NCBI GenBank assembly: GCA_900143635.1
Contig: FREY01000013.1
Coordinates: forward strand, 52,252-116,251
DNA: 64,000 nucleotides
Direction of reading: 5' to 3'
Source of the DNA: Rhodobacteraceae bacterium Alg231-04
GTDB lineage: Bacteria > Pseudomonadota > Alphaproteobacteria > Rhodobacterales > Rhodobacteraceae
The position numbers were made by a program, and so were the translations under genes. A model generated the notes under the pieces. That model was given only the letters and a program-made list of their open reading frames with translations, made no database searches and had not been told where the DNA came from. The stretch's first letter is position 1. Each line of letters begins with the position of its first letter. Positions 8,477 to 16,744 of the stretch are shown here, piece after piece.

Positions 8477-9226
8477 TCAGCCGGAAACGTATTTTCGCGG
8501 CCCGCCAACCAGCCCGATAGGCCGGGGGGAAACGCCGCTTTCTGGATCCGACTGGCGCAACAGCGTGTCGGAAACGCTGCCCAGGTGCCGCCACATGGCG
8601 GCGCGGGCGGTTTCGGGATCGCGGCGGCGCAGGCCGGACAGGATTTCATGATGCTGCGCGATCCAGGCGCGGCGGTAGCTGTCGTCGAAGATCCGCGTAT
8701 GCAATCGGTTCCACAGCTCGGACTTCCGCCGCATCGACCACAGCAGCTCCATGGAGGTGATCAGCACCGGGTTCTGGCTCGCCTCGGCCACAAGATGGTG
8801 GAACAAAGCATCCCCTTCGTAGGAGCCGCGCCCCTCGCCGATGTCGCGCTCTTCCTGGGCCAGTGCTTCCTCCATGCGGGCGATCTGCTCGTCCGTCACG
8901 GTCAGCGCAGCACTGGCGGCAATGGCACTTTCCAGCACCTGGCGGGCACGTATCAGCTCGAACGGGCCGAAATCTTCGATCCCGGCAAGCGAAGGAAGCG
9001 AGGTCTCCGACGGGATCATCCTGACGTAGATCCCCGAGGCATGGCGGACCTCCACCAGCCCTTCAACCTCCAGCACGATCAGCGCCTCGCGGACGGTGGC
9101 GCGCGGCACCTCCAGCTGCGCGGACAGTGCCCGTTCCGGCGGCAGGCGTTCACCGATACCCCATTGCCCCTGCTGCAGCAGATCCCGCAGGGTTTCGGCG
9201 ATTTCGCGGTACTTACGTGCGCTCAT
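8477..9226 (-). CDS. GntR family (FadR/FCD subfamily) regulator of hexuronate genes
   Basis: A 249-residue protein with an N-terminal winged helix (GERLPPERALSAQLEVPRATVREALIVLEVEGLVEVRHASGIYV, about residues 25-68) and an all-helical FCD ligand domain. The FCD domain carries the metal-site histidines seen in this subfamily (LFHHLVAEAS, HHEILSGL). It resembles ExuR/UxuR regulators. E. coli UxuR/ExuR recognise TGGTnnACCA-like palindromes, and three TGGTYRACC elements occupy the divergent promoter region at 12195-12268. It is therefore the likely local repressor, relieved by a uronate intermediate. Confidence 0.85.
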   Translation of the reverse strand: MSARKYREIAETLRDLLQQGQWGIGERLPPERALSAQLEVPRATVREALIVLEVEGLVEVRHASGIYVRMIPSETSLPSLAGIEDFGPFELIRARQVLESAIAASAALTVTDEQIARMEEALAQEERDIGEGRGSYEGDALFHHLVAEASQNPVLITSMELLWSMRRKSELWNRLHTRIFDDSYRRAWIAQHHEILSGLRRRDPETARAAMWRHLGSVSDTLLRQSDPESGVSPRPIGLVGGPRKYVSG

Positions 9227-9247
9227 GGAGCCCTCTCAGATGCTGAA

Positions 9248-9277
9248 TGGCCGCCATAGTTACCCTGATGGCGGCCA
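9248..9277 (-). other. Intercistronic stem-loop between uidA and gntR
   Basis: A perfect 10-bp inverted repeat, TGGCCGCCAT at 9248-9257 and ATGGCGGCCA at 9268-9277, with a 10-base loop. It sits in the 68-bp gap between uidA and gntR. There is no T run on the transcribed side, so it is more likely a processing or attenuation structure than a full terminator. Confidence 0.6.
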
Positions 9278-9294
9278 TGTTCCAAGATCTGACC

Positions 9295-11097
9295 TCAGCT
9301 TTCCTCTTCCGCCGCCTTGCGGTGGTAGAACTCGGCCATGATGTGGAAGCCGGCCTTCTTGGTCTGCTTGTCCTGCGCGATCAGCCCCTTGCGGTTCCAC
9401 CCCTTCTGCCATTTGTTCTGGCGGCGTTCGGCGCGGAAATCATAGAGGATCCAGGGGCTGATGCCCTTCACGTAATCCAGCTGCTCCAGGATCTCGATCT
9501 GGCGGGTATAGACCTCGGCCATGTAGCTTTCCGAGAACTTGCCGTGCTCCAGCCCTCCGTGGGCCGGGATCACCGCGTCCGCACCGGTTTCGGTGATCAC
9601 CACCGGGCGGTCGGGGTTTGAGTTCTCGCCCACGGTGATCATCTCTGCGTAATCGGGCAGATACCAGCCGTAGTATTCATTGATGCCGATGATATCGATC
9701 ACTTCGGCCAAACGGTCGGCGATAGCCAGTTTCTCATGGCTGACCAGACAAGCGGCCGAGGTCAGGCGCGTCGGGTCCAGCTCTTTGCAGGTGTCGACCA
9801 GGCCCTTCATGAAGTCAAAGCGCGGATCGCTGTCGGGGTTTTCATTGCCCACCGACCAGATGATCACGCTGGCGCGGTTGCGGTCGCGGCGGATCAATTC
9901 GCGCAGCTGGTTGTCCGCGTCGGCCTTGGTTGCCGTGTTGGTGAAGTCGATCTTCCAATAGACCGGCACTTCTTCCCACAGCATGATACCCAGCTCATCC
10001 GCCTTCTTCGCGGCCGCCTCGTGGTGCGGGTAATGCGCCAGGCGGATGAAATTGCAGCCCAGCTCCTTGGCGTGGCCAAAACGACGGTCCAGGTCTTCTT
10101 CGCTGTTCACCTTGCCGAGTTTGTCGTCATCCTCATGCACGGAAATGCCGCGCAGATAGATCGGTTTGCCGTTCAGCACCACATCGGTGCCATCGCGGCG
10201 GATTTCGCGGAAACCGACACGGTCTTCGACGCGGTCCTCGCCGTAAGACAGCGACAGATCATAGAGCATCGGATTGCCCGGCGACCAGAGCTCCGGCGTG
10301 GCCTCGATCACCGCCTCGGCCTTGCCATCCGCAACGGTCAGGATCTCGTGGATGCCCAGTTCCGGGATCTCGAAACGGGCTTCGGCCAGCGCGCCGTCCA
10401 GCTCTGCCTCAACGCGGATCTTGTTGAATTCCCCATCCGGCACCAGCGCCACAAACATGTCGCGCACGATGGCTTCTGGGGTCGAGTAGATCTCCACCTC
10501 GCGGTAGACACCGCCGTAGTTGAACCAATCGGTGTGACGCATCGGCACGCGGTCCAGCGTGCGCAGATTGTCGACGCAGAGCATCAGATAGTTGTCGCCG
10601 TCGCGCAGATGCCCTGTCAGCTCCAGCGCAAAGGGCGTCGAGGCCCCCTGGTGGCGGCCCAGATATTCGCCGTTCAGGAAGACCTTGCACTCATAGGCCG
10701 CAGCCCCAATGCGCAAGAAGTGACGTGCCGCAGCCGGCAGATCTTCCTTGCGGATGGTGCGCGCATACCAGCCGGCACCTTCAAAGAGATAGAGTTTCTC
10801 GTCCACCATCTGCCAGTTCGACGGAACCGTTGTGGTGTCAGCGTTGAACGGGTCCCAGTCGTATGGGAAGTAACGGTCCTCGGGTGCTGAGGGTTCCATC
10901 TGGAACCATTTTGAACGCAGACCGTTGAAATGCAGGTCGTGGGCAAAAGCCCACTCCCCGTTCAGCGAGGTTGCGCGACGGCTGGTGTTGAACAGCCACC
11001 CCTCGTTGGTGATGATCTTGCTGCGGAACGGAGCCTCAAAGTCTTCGTTGTGCAGGATGGCATAGCCGTCATCGACGGGATTGTGTTCTTTAGTCAT
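9295..11097 (-). CDS. uidA: Beta-glucuronidase, glycoside hydrolase family 2
   Basis: A 600-residue GH2 enzyme with sugar-binding, immunoglobulin-like and TIM-barrel domains in order. The acid/base is Glu419 in WSVGNENP and the nucleophile is Glu503 in VVITETGAD. The barrel also has GINEYYGWY, as in E. coli GUS. An NxK motif, Asn568-Arg-Lys570, occurs near the C-terminus; this pair recognises the glucuronate carboxylate and separates glucuronidases from galactosidases. No signal peptide is seen, so it hydrolyses imported glucuronides in the cytoplasm. It lies 27 bp after dctP in the same operon, which suggests that the TRAP system carries intact glucuronides. Confidence 0.92.
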   Translation of the reverse strand: MTKEHNPVDDGYAILHNEDFEAPFRSKIITNEGWLFNTSRRATSLNGEWAFAHDLHFNGLRSKWFQMEPSAPEDRYFPYDWDPFNADTTTVPSNWQMVDEKLYLFEGAGWYARTIRKEDLPAAARHFLRIGAAAYECKVFLNGEYLGRHQGASTPFALELTGHLRDGDNYLMLCVDNLRTLDRVPMRHTDWFNYGGVYREVEIYSTPEAIVRDMFVALVPDGEFNKIRVEAELDGALAEARFEIPELGIHEILTVADGKAEAVIEATPELWSPGNPMLYDLSLSYGEDRVEDRVGFREIRRDGTDVVLNGKPIYLRGISVHEDDDKLGKVNSEEDLDRRFGHAKELGCNFIRLAHYPHHEAAAKKADELGIMLWEEVPVYWKIDFTNTATKADADNQLRELIRRDRNRASVIIWSVGNENPDSDPRFDFMKGLVDTCKELDPTRLTSAACLVSHEKLAIADRLAEVIDIIGINEYYGWYLPDYAEMITVGENSNPDRPVVITETGADAVIPAHGGLEHGKFSESYMAEVYTRQIEILEQLDYVKGISPWILYDFRAERRQNKWQKGWNRKGLIAQDKQTKKAGFHIMAEFYHRKAAEEES

Positions 11098-11124
11098 CGC
11101 GCAACCTCTTGTCCTATAGATGAA

Positions 11125-12117
11125 TTACTTGGCCAGCGCCTTGATGCCATCCACCAGCGGCTTCAGGTCGGGGTTGGCTGCAACCGCTTCGTCAATCATC
11201 GGGGAAACCGCGTTGATGAAGGGGGTTTTGTCCACCTCATGGAAGGTCACGCCCAAGTTGGCTTTGGCATCTTCGATGCTCTTGCCAACATTCGCTTGCC
11301 AGCCTTCCATCTGGAAATCGAAGGTATCCAAAGCCGCCTGGCGCAGTGCCTTCTGCTCGTCTTCGGACAGGGTGTTCCAGACCTCGGTGGAGATCACGTA
11401 GACCGCCGGGATCATGGTGTGCTGGTTGATGATGAAGTGTTTGGCAACTTCGCCGTGGCGCACATCGGTCAGTGCCATCGGGTTATTCTCGGCACCGTCA
11501 ACAACACCCTGCTGCAGCGCGGAGTACAGCTCGCCCCAGGAAATCGGAGTCGGCTGTGCGCCCAGCAGCTCAACCATGCGGATCGCAGTCGGCGATGGCT
11601 GAACGCGGATCTTAAGGCCCTTAAGGTCATCCAGGGTGGAGGCGGCATCCTTGGTGTAGAAGGAACGCGCACCTTCATAAAGGAAGCCGAGGCCCACGAA
11701 GCCCTTGTCCGCGGTTGCATCCAGAACCTGGGTTCCGATTTCACCTTTCAGAACCGCCGCGGCATGCTCTCTGCTCTCAAACATGTAAGGCAGGTTGAAA
11801 GCGGAATAGAGCGGCTCGAACGCTTCCATTTCCGAGGCGTTGGTTTTTGCCATGTCCAGCGCGCCTTCCTGCACCAGCTCCATGGATTCGCGCTGCGAGC
11901 CCAGCTGACCGGCGTGGAAAATACGCACTTTCAGCTCGCCACCGGACAGCTCTTCTACGCGGTCGGCAAAGAAGTTGAACGACTGGCCGGTCACGCTGGA
12001 TTCCGGGTTATTGTGGTTCAGTTTCAATGTCTTTGCCAGTGCCGGAGCCGTGGTCAGCGCCAGCGCCATTGCACCCGCAGCAGCCGCAGTCATGAAGCCT
12101 TTAAATTGAGTTGTCAT
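11125..12117 (-). CDS. dctP: TRAP transporter solute-binding protein DctP, probable uronate/glucuronide binder
   Basis: A 330-residue periplasmic protein with a Sec signal peptide (about 28 residues ending APALA). It has DctP-family motifs: GLKIRVQPSPTAIRMVELLGA with the carboxylate-binding arginine, and ALQQGVVDGAENNP. The ATG at 12117 is preceded by GGAGGAGAG. The partner permeases dctQ and dctM are not downstream. They lie across a 178-bp divergent promoter on the other strand, so binding protein and permease are separate transcription units sharing one control region. Confidence 0.92.
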   Translation of the reverse strand: MTTQFKGFMTAAAAGAMALALTTAPALAKTLKLNHNNPESSVTGQSFNFFADRVEELSGGELKVRIFHAGQLGSQRESMELVQEGALDMAKTNASEMEAFEPLYSAFNLPYMFESREHAAAVLKGEIGTQVLDATADKGFVGLGFLYEGARSFYTKDAASTLDDLKGLKIRVQPSPTAIRMVELLGAQPTPISWGELYSALQQGVVDGAENNPMALTDVRHGEVAKHFIINQHTMIPAVYVISTEVWNTLSEDEQKALRQAALDTFDFQMEGWQANVGKSIEDAKANLGVTFHEVDKTPFINAVSPMIDEAVAANPDLKPLVDGIKALAK

Positions 12118-12194
12118 TAGGGTCTCTCCTCCTCTGCCAGCCCGCAAAAACGCGGACTCATTTGCGAGGCAAGTAAGAACGTGGATTCTTTAAG

Positions 12195-12268
12195 TGGTCA
12201 ACCAAAAATGTGAAAAACATCAAAAATCTTCATATTGGTTGACCCTTCCGACGAAAGCTGGTCAACCT
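12195..12268. promoter_or_regulatory. Three TGGTYRACC operator-like repeats in the uronate divergent promoter
   Basis: Elements TGGTCAACCA (12195-12204), TGGTTGACCC (12236-12245) and TGGTCAACCT (12259-12268) lie between divergent dctP and dctQ. Starts are 41 and 23 bp apart, roughly four and two helical turns. The form TGGT-NN-ACCA matches the core reported for ExuR/UxuR-type GntR repressors. A regulator of that class is encoded in the dctP operon at 8477-9226. Binding by that protein is inferred. Confidence 0.72.
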
Positions 12269-12295
12269 TTCGAAACGGTGGAGGAGGAATCACTG

Positions 12296-12829
12296 ATGAA
12301 GTCTCTCATTTGGGGGGTCGACTCGATATTGCGCGTATTGCTGATCAGCGCCGCGACAATTCTGGTGTGCTGCGTCGCCTGGCAGGTTCTGTCGCGCTAT
12401 GTCATGCCTGCCCCAAGCGTCATCACCGACGAGATTGGCCGCTTCATCTTGATGTGGTTTTCGCTTCTTGGCGCGGCCTACGTTCTGGGCCAGCGTCGAC
12501 ATCTGGCGATTGATCTGTTTGCCGGTCTGGAACCGGGTCGGCCAAAGCGCATCCTGTCATTGCTGCAGACAGCCGCGGTTCTGATCTTCGTGGTCATCAT
12601 GATTGTCGGAGGGCTGCGCCTTGGTCTGCAGACCATTGCCAAGGGGCAGGTCACCCCGACCCTGCGCCTGCCGATGGGGTATATCTACATGATCGTTCCC
12701 CTCACCGGCTTTCTGATGCTGTTTTATTGCCTCGACATTCTGCGCACCGTCTTTGGGCCAGATGCGGCCGGACCCAATGAAAGCGAAGGATCGCTGGAAG
12801 ATTTCATCGTGGACGAGGAACACGAATAA
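12296..12829 (+). CDS. dctQ: TRAP transporter small permease DctQ
   Basis: A 177-residue membrane protein with four predicted helices and the DctQ signature RYVMPAPSVITDEIGRFILMWFSLLGAAYVLGQRRHLAIDLF. It is the scaffold subunit of the TRAP membrane complex. The ATG at 12296 follows GGAGGAGG; an in-frame ATG at 12194 would run through the operator repeats and add a charged leader. It heads the plus-strand operon dctQ-dctM-uxaC-uxuA-uxuB, and its stop overlaps the dctM start region. Confidence 0.92.
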   Translation: MKSLIWGVDSILRVLLISAATILVCCVAWQVLSRYVMPAPSVITDEIGRFILMWFSLLGAAYVLGQRRHLAIDLFAGLEPGRPKRILSLLQTAAVLIFVVIMIVGGLRLGLQTIAKGQVTPTLRLPMGYIYMIVPLTGFLMLFYCLDILRTVFGPDAAGPNESEGSLEDFIVDEEHE

Positions 12830-14136
12830 TGGACTATTACCCGCTCATTCAGCTTTTCTTCGTCTTCTTTGCCCTGATGGCGATCGGTGTACCGATCAGC
12901 TTTGCCATGGGTCTGTCGACCTTCGCCACGCTGGCCCTCATGTTCCCGATCGAAAAAGCGATCTTCATTCTGCCGCAAAAGATGGTCGGCGGTTTTGACA
13001 GTTTCACTTTGCTAGCGCTGCCCTTGTTTGTTCTGGCCGGGAACATCATGTCGACGGGCGGCATTGCCCGGCGATTGATTGCACTGGCCAAGATCGCAGG
13101 CAAACCCCTGCCCGGATCGCTGGCGCATACCAATATCATGGCGAATATGATGTTCGGCGCCATTTCCGGCTCGGCTGTGGCCTCTGCGGCCGCGGTGGGC
13201 GGGGTGATGACCCCGGAGATGAAGAAGGCTGGCTACGACCCCAAGTTCGGCGCTGCCGTGAACATTGCCTCCTGCACCACGGGTCTGCTGATCCCACCTT
13301 CGGGCACTTTCATCATCTACTCGCTGATCTCCGGAGGCACCTCCATTGCCGCCCTGTTTATTGCGGGCTACCTGCCCGGTATTCTGTTGGGCCTGTCGAT
13401 GATGACCGTCGCTGGCATCATGGCCTCGCGTCAGGGGCTGAGCGGCTCCGGCCTGCCAACTGTTTCCGAAGTGGCCTTTGCGCTGGCAGATGCCATCCTG
13501 CCGCTGGGGTTGGTTGTTGTAGTCATGGGCGGCATTGTCTTTGGCTGGGTCACCGCAACCGAGGCTGCAGGCGTCGCCGTAATCTATGCCTTTGTGCTGT
13601 CGATTTTCATCTACCGCGAGATGAAGATCACCGACATGTCCAAGGTGCTGCTAGACACCGCCATTACCACCGGCATCGTGATGTTCCTGATCGGTATTTC
13701 CTCGGCCATGTCCTGGACCATGACCTTTGCCGACATGCCCTATATGGTGCAGCAGATGCTCGAGACGATCTCGGACAACCCCTTGATGGTACTGCTGTTC
13801 ATCAACGTGTCGCTGCTGATCATCGGCACCTTCATGGACCTCACCCCGGCGCTGCTGATCTTCACCCCGATCTTCCTGCCGGTGGCGGTGGAACTGGGCA
13901 TGGATCCGGTCCACTTCGGCGTGATGATGACCCTGAACCTGTGCATCGGCATCTGCACCCCGCCGGTTGGCTCGGCGCTTTTTGTGGGCTCATCGATTGC
14001 TGGCATCCCGGTTTGGTCGGTGCTGAAGCCGATCCTGCCCTTCTACATCGCCTTCCTGGCCATCCTCATTCTGGTTACGCTGGTGCCGGATGTCAGCCTG
14101 TTCCTGCCGCGCGTCCTCATCGGTTACGGAGTATAA
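12829..14136 (+). CDS. dctM: TRAP transporter large permease DctM
   Basis: A 435-residue protein with about 12 membrane segments. It contains the TRAP large-subunit motifs GAISGSAVASAAAVGGVMTPEM, ASCTTGLLIPPSGTFIIYS and a C-terminal CTPPVGSALFVG. It forms the ion-coupled translocation path for the DctP-delivered ligand. It starts at the last base of the dctQ coding region, so the two are translationally coupled. Confidence 0.94.
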   Translation: MDYYPLIQLFFVFFALMAIGVPISFAMGLSTFATLALMFPIEKAIFILPQKMVGGFDSFTLLALPLFVLAGNIMSTGGIARRLIALAKIAGKPLPGSLAHTNIMANMMFGAISGSAVASAAAVGGVMTPEMKKAGYDPKFGAAVNIASCTTGLLIPPSGTFIIYSLISGGTSIAALFIAGYLPGILLGLSMMTVAGIMASRQGLSGSGLPTVSEVAFALADAILPLGLVVVVMGGIVFGWVTATEAAGVAVIYAFVLSIFIYREMKITDMSKVLLDTAITTGIVMFLIGISSAMSWTMTFADMPYMVQQMLETISDNPLMVLLFINVSLLIIGTFMDLTPALLIFTPIFLPVAVELGMDPVHFGVMMTLNLCIGICTPPVGSALFVGSSIAGIPVWSVLKPILPFYIAFLAILILVTLVPDVSLFLPRVLIGYGV

Positions 14137-14137
14137 A

Positions 14138-15532
14138 ATGAGCCTGTTGCACCCCGACCGCCTGTTCCCCGCCGATCCCGGCACGCGCACCATCGCCCGG
14201 TCCCTGTTTGAGACGGTGGAGACCCTCCCCATCGTCTCCCCCCACGGCCACACCGATGCCCGTTGGTGGGGCGAGAACCCGGCCTTCACGGACGCGGCAG
14301 AGCTGTTCGTGATCCCGGACCACTATGTGGTGCGGATGCTGGTCAGCCAGGGCGTCACTTTCGAGGCCTTGGGCATCGGCGCCGGGGCCGAGACCGACCG
14401 CCGCAAGATCTGGCAGTGCTTTGCCGCGCATTATCACCTGTTTCAGGGCACGCCCTCGCGGCTCTGGATCGACCATGCGCTGTCCGAGGTCTTCGGGATC
14501 TCCGAACGCCTTTGCCCGGCCAACGCCGATGCGGTCTTTGATGCGATCAAGGCCGCGCTGGCCACGCCAGCCTTCCACCCGCGCGCTCTGTTTGATCGCT
14601 TCGGGATTGAAGTGATCGCCACCACCGACAGCGCGCTGGATGATTTGGCGCAGCATCAGAACGCGCGCGCCAGTGACTGGCAGGGCCGCGTTGTGCCGAC
14701 CTACCGGCCCGATGCGGTGGTGGACCCGGACTTCGAAGGTTTCCGCGCCAATCTGGACCAGCTGGGGGAGCTTTCCGGCTGCGACATTGCAACCTGGCAA
14801 GGCTATCTCGACGCCCACAGCGCGCGCCGCGCCTTCTTCAAGGAGATGGGCGCAACGGCGACGGACCATGGCCACCCGACTGCGCGCACCGCCGATCTGC
14901 CGCAGGCCGAAGCCGAGGCGCTTTATGCCCGCGTGCTGTCCGGTGATCTGGAAAAAGGCGACGCCGAACTGTTCCGCGCCCAGATGTTGACCGAACTGGC
15001 GCGCATGTCGGCCGAGGACGGACTGGTGATGCAGCTGCACGCAGGCTCGCACCGCAACCACAACACGGGCGTTTTCAACGCCTATGGCCGTGACCGCGGC
15101 TTTGACATCCCGGTACAGACCAGCTTTGTCGAGGCGCTGAAGCCCTTGTTGAATGCCGTCGGCATGGATGCGCGCTTCAACATGCTGCTGTTCACCCTGG
15201 ACGAAACCACCTATGCCCGTGAACTCGCGCCGCTGGCGGGCGCCTACCCGTCGCTAAAGCTGGGCCCGGCATGGTGGTTCCACGACAGCTATGAGGGCAT
15301 GCGCCGCTACCGCGAGATGGTCACGGAAACCGCGGGCTTCTTCAACACTGCCGGTTTCAACGATGACACCCGCGCGCTGTGTTCCATTCCGGCCCGCCAC
15401 GATGTGGCCCGCCGTGTGGACTGCGCCTTCCTTGCCGAACTGGTGGTCACCCACCGGCTGGACGAGGCCGAGGCCTATGCGCTGGCACCGCAGCTGGCGG
15501 GCGGGCTCGCCCGTGCCGCCTACAATCTGTAA
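14138..15532 (+). CDS. uxaC: Glucuronate/galacturonate isomerase
   Basis: A 464-residue amidohydrolase-fold enzyme. Landmarks are VSPHGHTDARWW near residue 30 (metal-binding HxH), IWQCFAAHYHLFQGTPSRLWIDHAL, QLHAGSHRNHN and KLGPAWWFHDS. UxaC converts D-glucuronate to D-fructuronate, or galacturonate to tagaturonate. Start 14138 follows the dctM stop by one base. The adjacent uxuA and uxuB continue the glucuronate branch (fructuronate, mannonate, KDG), so glucuronate is the better physiological substrate. Confidence 0.94.
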   Translation: MSLLHPDRLFPADPGTRTIARSLFETVETLPIVSPHGHTDARWWGENPAFTDAAELFVIPDHYVVRMLVSQGVTFEALGIGAGAETDRRKIWQCFAAHYHLFQGTPSRLWIDHALSEVFGISERLCPANADAVFDAIKAALATPAFHPRALFDRFGIEVIATTDSALDDLAQHQNARASDWQGRVVPTYRPDAVVDPDFEGFRANLDQLGELSGCDIATWQGYLDAHSARRAFFKEMGATATDHGHPTARTADLPQAEAEALYARVLSGDLEKGDAELFRAQMLTELARMSAEDGLVMQLHAGSHRNHNTGVFNAYGRDRGFDIPVQTSFVEALKPLLNAVGMDARFNMLLFTLDETTYARELAPLAGAYPSLKLGPAWWFHDSYEGMRRYREMVTETAGFFNTAGFNDDTRALCSIPARHDVARRVDCAFLAELVVTHRLDEAEAYALAPQLAGGLARAAYNL

Positions 15533-15553
15533 GAATAAGAAAGAGGTTCCCCG

Positions 15554-16744
15554 ATGCGTCAGACATGGCGGTGGTTCGGCCCCGATGACAAAGTGACCCT
15601 CAGCGATATCCGCCAGGCAGGTGCCGCAGGCATCGTGACCGCGCTGCACAGCATTAAGCCGGGCGATCTCTGGCCGAAGGACGCCGTGGCGACGCGCAAA
15701 GCGATGATCGAGGCGGCGGGCCTGACCTGGGATGTGGTCGAAAGCCTGCCCATCAGCGAGGCGATCCGCACCCATGGGCCAGACACCGACGCCCATATCG
15801 CCACCTGGGTCGAATCCATGCGGAACCTGGCGGCCGAGGGCGTGGAAGTGATCTGCTACAACTTCATGCCGGTGCTGGACTGGACCCGCACCGATCTGGC
15901 GGCCCCGATGCCCACAGGGGCCCGTGCTCTGCGGTTTGACCTGATCGATTTTGCCGCCTTTGATCTGCATGTTCTGAAGCGTGATGGCGCGGCAGGCGAC
16001 TATCCCGCCGATGTGCTGGACGAGGCTGCCACCCGCGCGGCCGGTTTCACGCAAAGTGATCATGACCGGTTGACCGGCACGATCCTCGCAGGCCTGCCCG
16101 GCGCGATGGAGCATTGGACGCTGGACACGTTCCGTGCGCGGCTTGCCACATACGATGACATCAGCGCTGATATTTTACGCGAAAACCTCGCCCGCTTCCT
16201 GCGTGCCGTAGTGCCCGTGGCCGAGGAGCTGGGCGTGCGGCTCTGCTGCCACCCGGACGATCCGCCCTGGCCGCTGTTTGGCCTGCCGCGCATCATGTCG
16301 ACCGAGGCCGATTACCGCTGGCTGGTCGATGTTATGCCCTCGCCCGCCAATGGCATCACCTTCTGCACCGGCAGCCTTGGCGCGCGCGGGGACAATGATC
16401 TGCCGGCCATGGTGGAACGTCTGGGCAGCCATATCCACTTCCTGCATCTGCGCAATGTGCGCCGCGAAGAAGACCGCATCCCCGGCTCCTTCCACGAGGA
16501 CGAGCACCTTGGAGGCTCGACCGATATGGTCGCCGTGGTAAAGGCGGCTCTGGTCGAACAGATGCGCCGCAAAGCCGCCGGCCGCAGCGATGCGCAAATA
16601 CCGATGCGACCTGATCATGGGCAGGAAATCCTGACCGATCTCAGCCAGGACACAACCCCCGGCTACCCGGCTATTGGCCGCCTCAAGGGCCTCGCAGAAC
16701 TGCGCGGTGTGATGCTGGCGCTGGAACACGGAACAAACCGATGA
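15554..16744 (+). CDS. uxuA: Mannonate dehydratase
   Basis: A 396-residue enzyme starting MRQTWRWFGPDD, the canonical UxuA N-terminus. It contains EVICYNFMPVLDWTRTDL near residue 100, the metal/active-site stretch RLCCHPDDPPWPLFGLPRIM and HFLHLRNV. It dehydrates D-mannonate to 2-keto-3-deoxygluconate, the substrate of kdgK at 7530-8462. The gene lies 21 bp after uxaC, and its stop overlaps the uxuB start. Confidence 0.95.
   Translation: MRQTWRWFGPDDKVTLSDIRQAGAAGIVTALHSIKPGDLWPKDAVATRKAMIEAAGLTWDVVESLPISEAIRTHGPDTDAHIATWVESMRNLAAEGVEVICYNFMPVLDWTRTDLAAPMPTGARALRFDLIDFAAFDLHVLKRDGAAGDYPADVLDEAATRAAGFTQSDHDRLTGTILAGLPGAMEHWTLDTFRARLATYDDISADILRENLARFLRAVVPVAEELGVRLCCHPDDPPWPLFGLPRIMSTEADYRWLVDVMPSPANGITFCTGSLGARGDNDLPAMVERLGSHIHFLHLRNVRREEDRIPGSFHEDEHLGGSTDMVAVVKAALVEQMRRKAAGRSDAQIPMRPDHGQEILTDLSQDTTPGYPAIGRLKGLAELRGVMLALEHGTNR

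Noticed and set aside
9736..10890. 384-codon open frame on the plus strand
   Set aside because: Fully antisense to uidA with catalytic and NxK motifs in the other frame.
10930..12120. 396-codon open frame on the plus strand
   Set aside because: Antisense to dctP and the start of uidA. Both of those are unambiguous.
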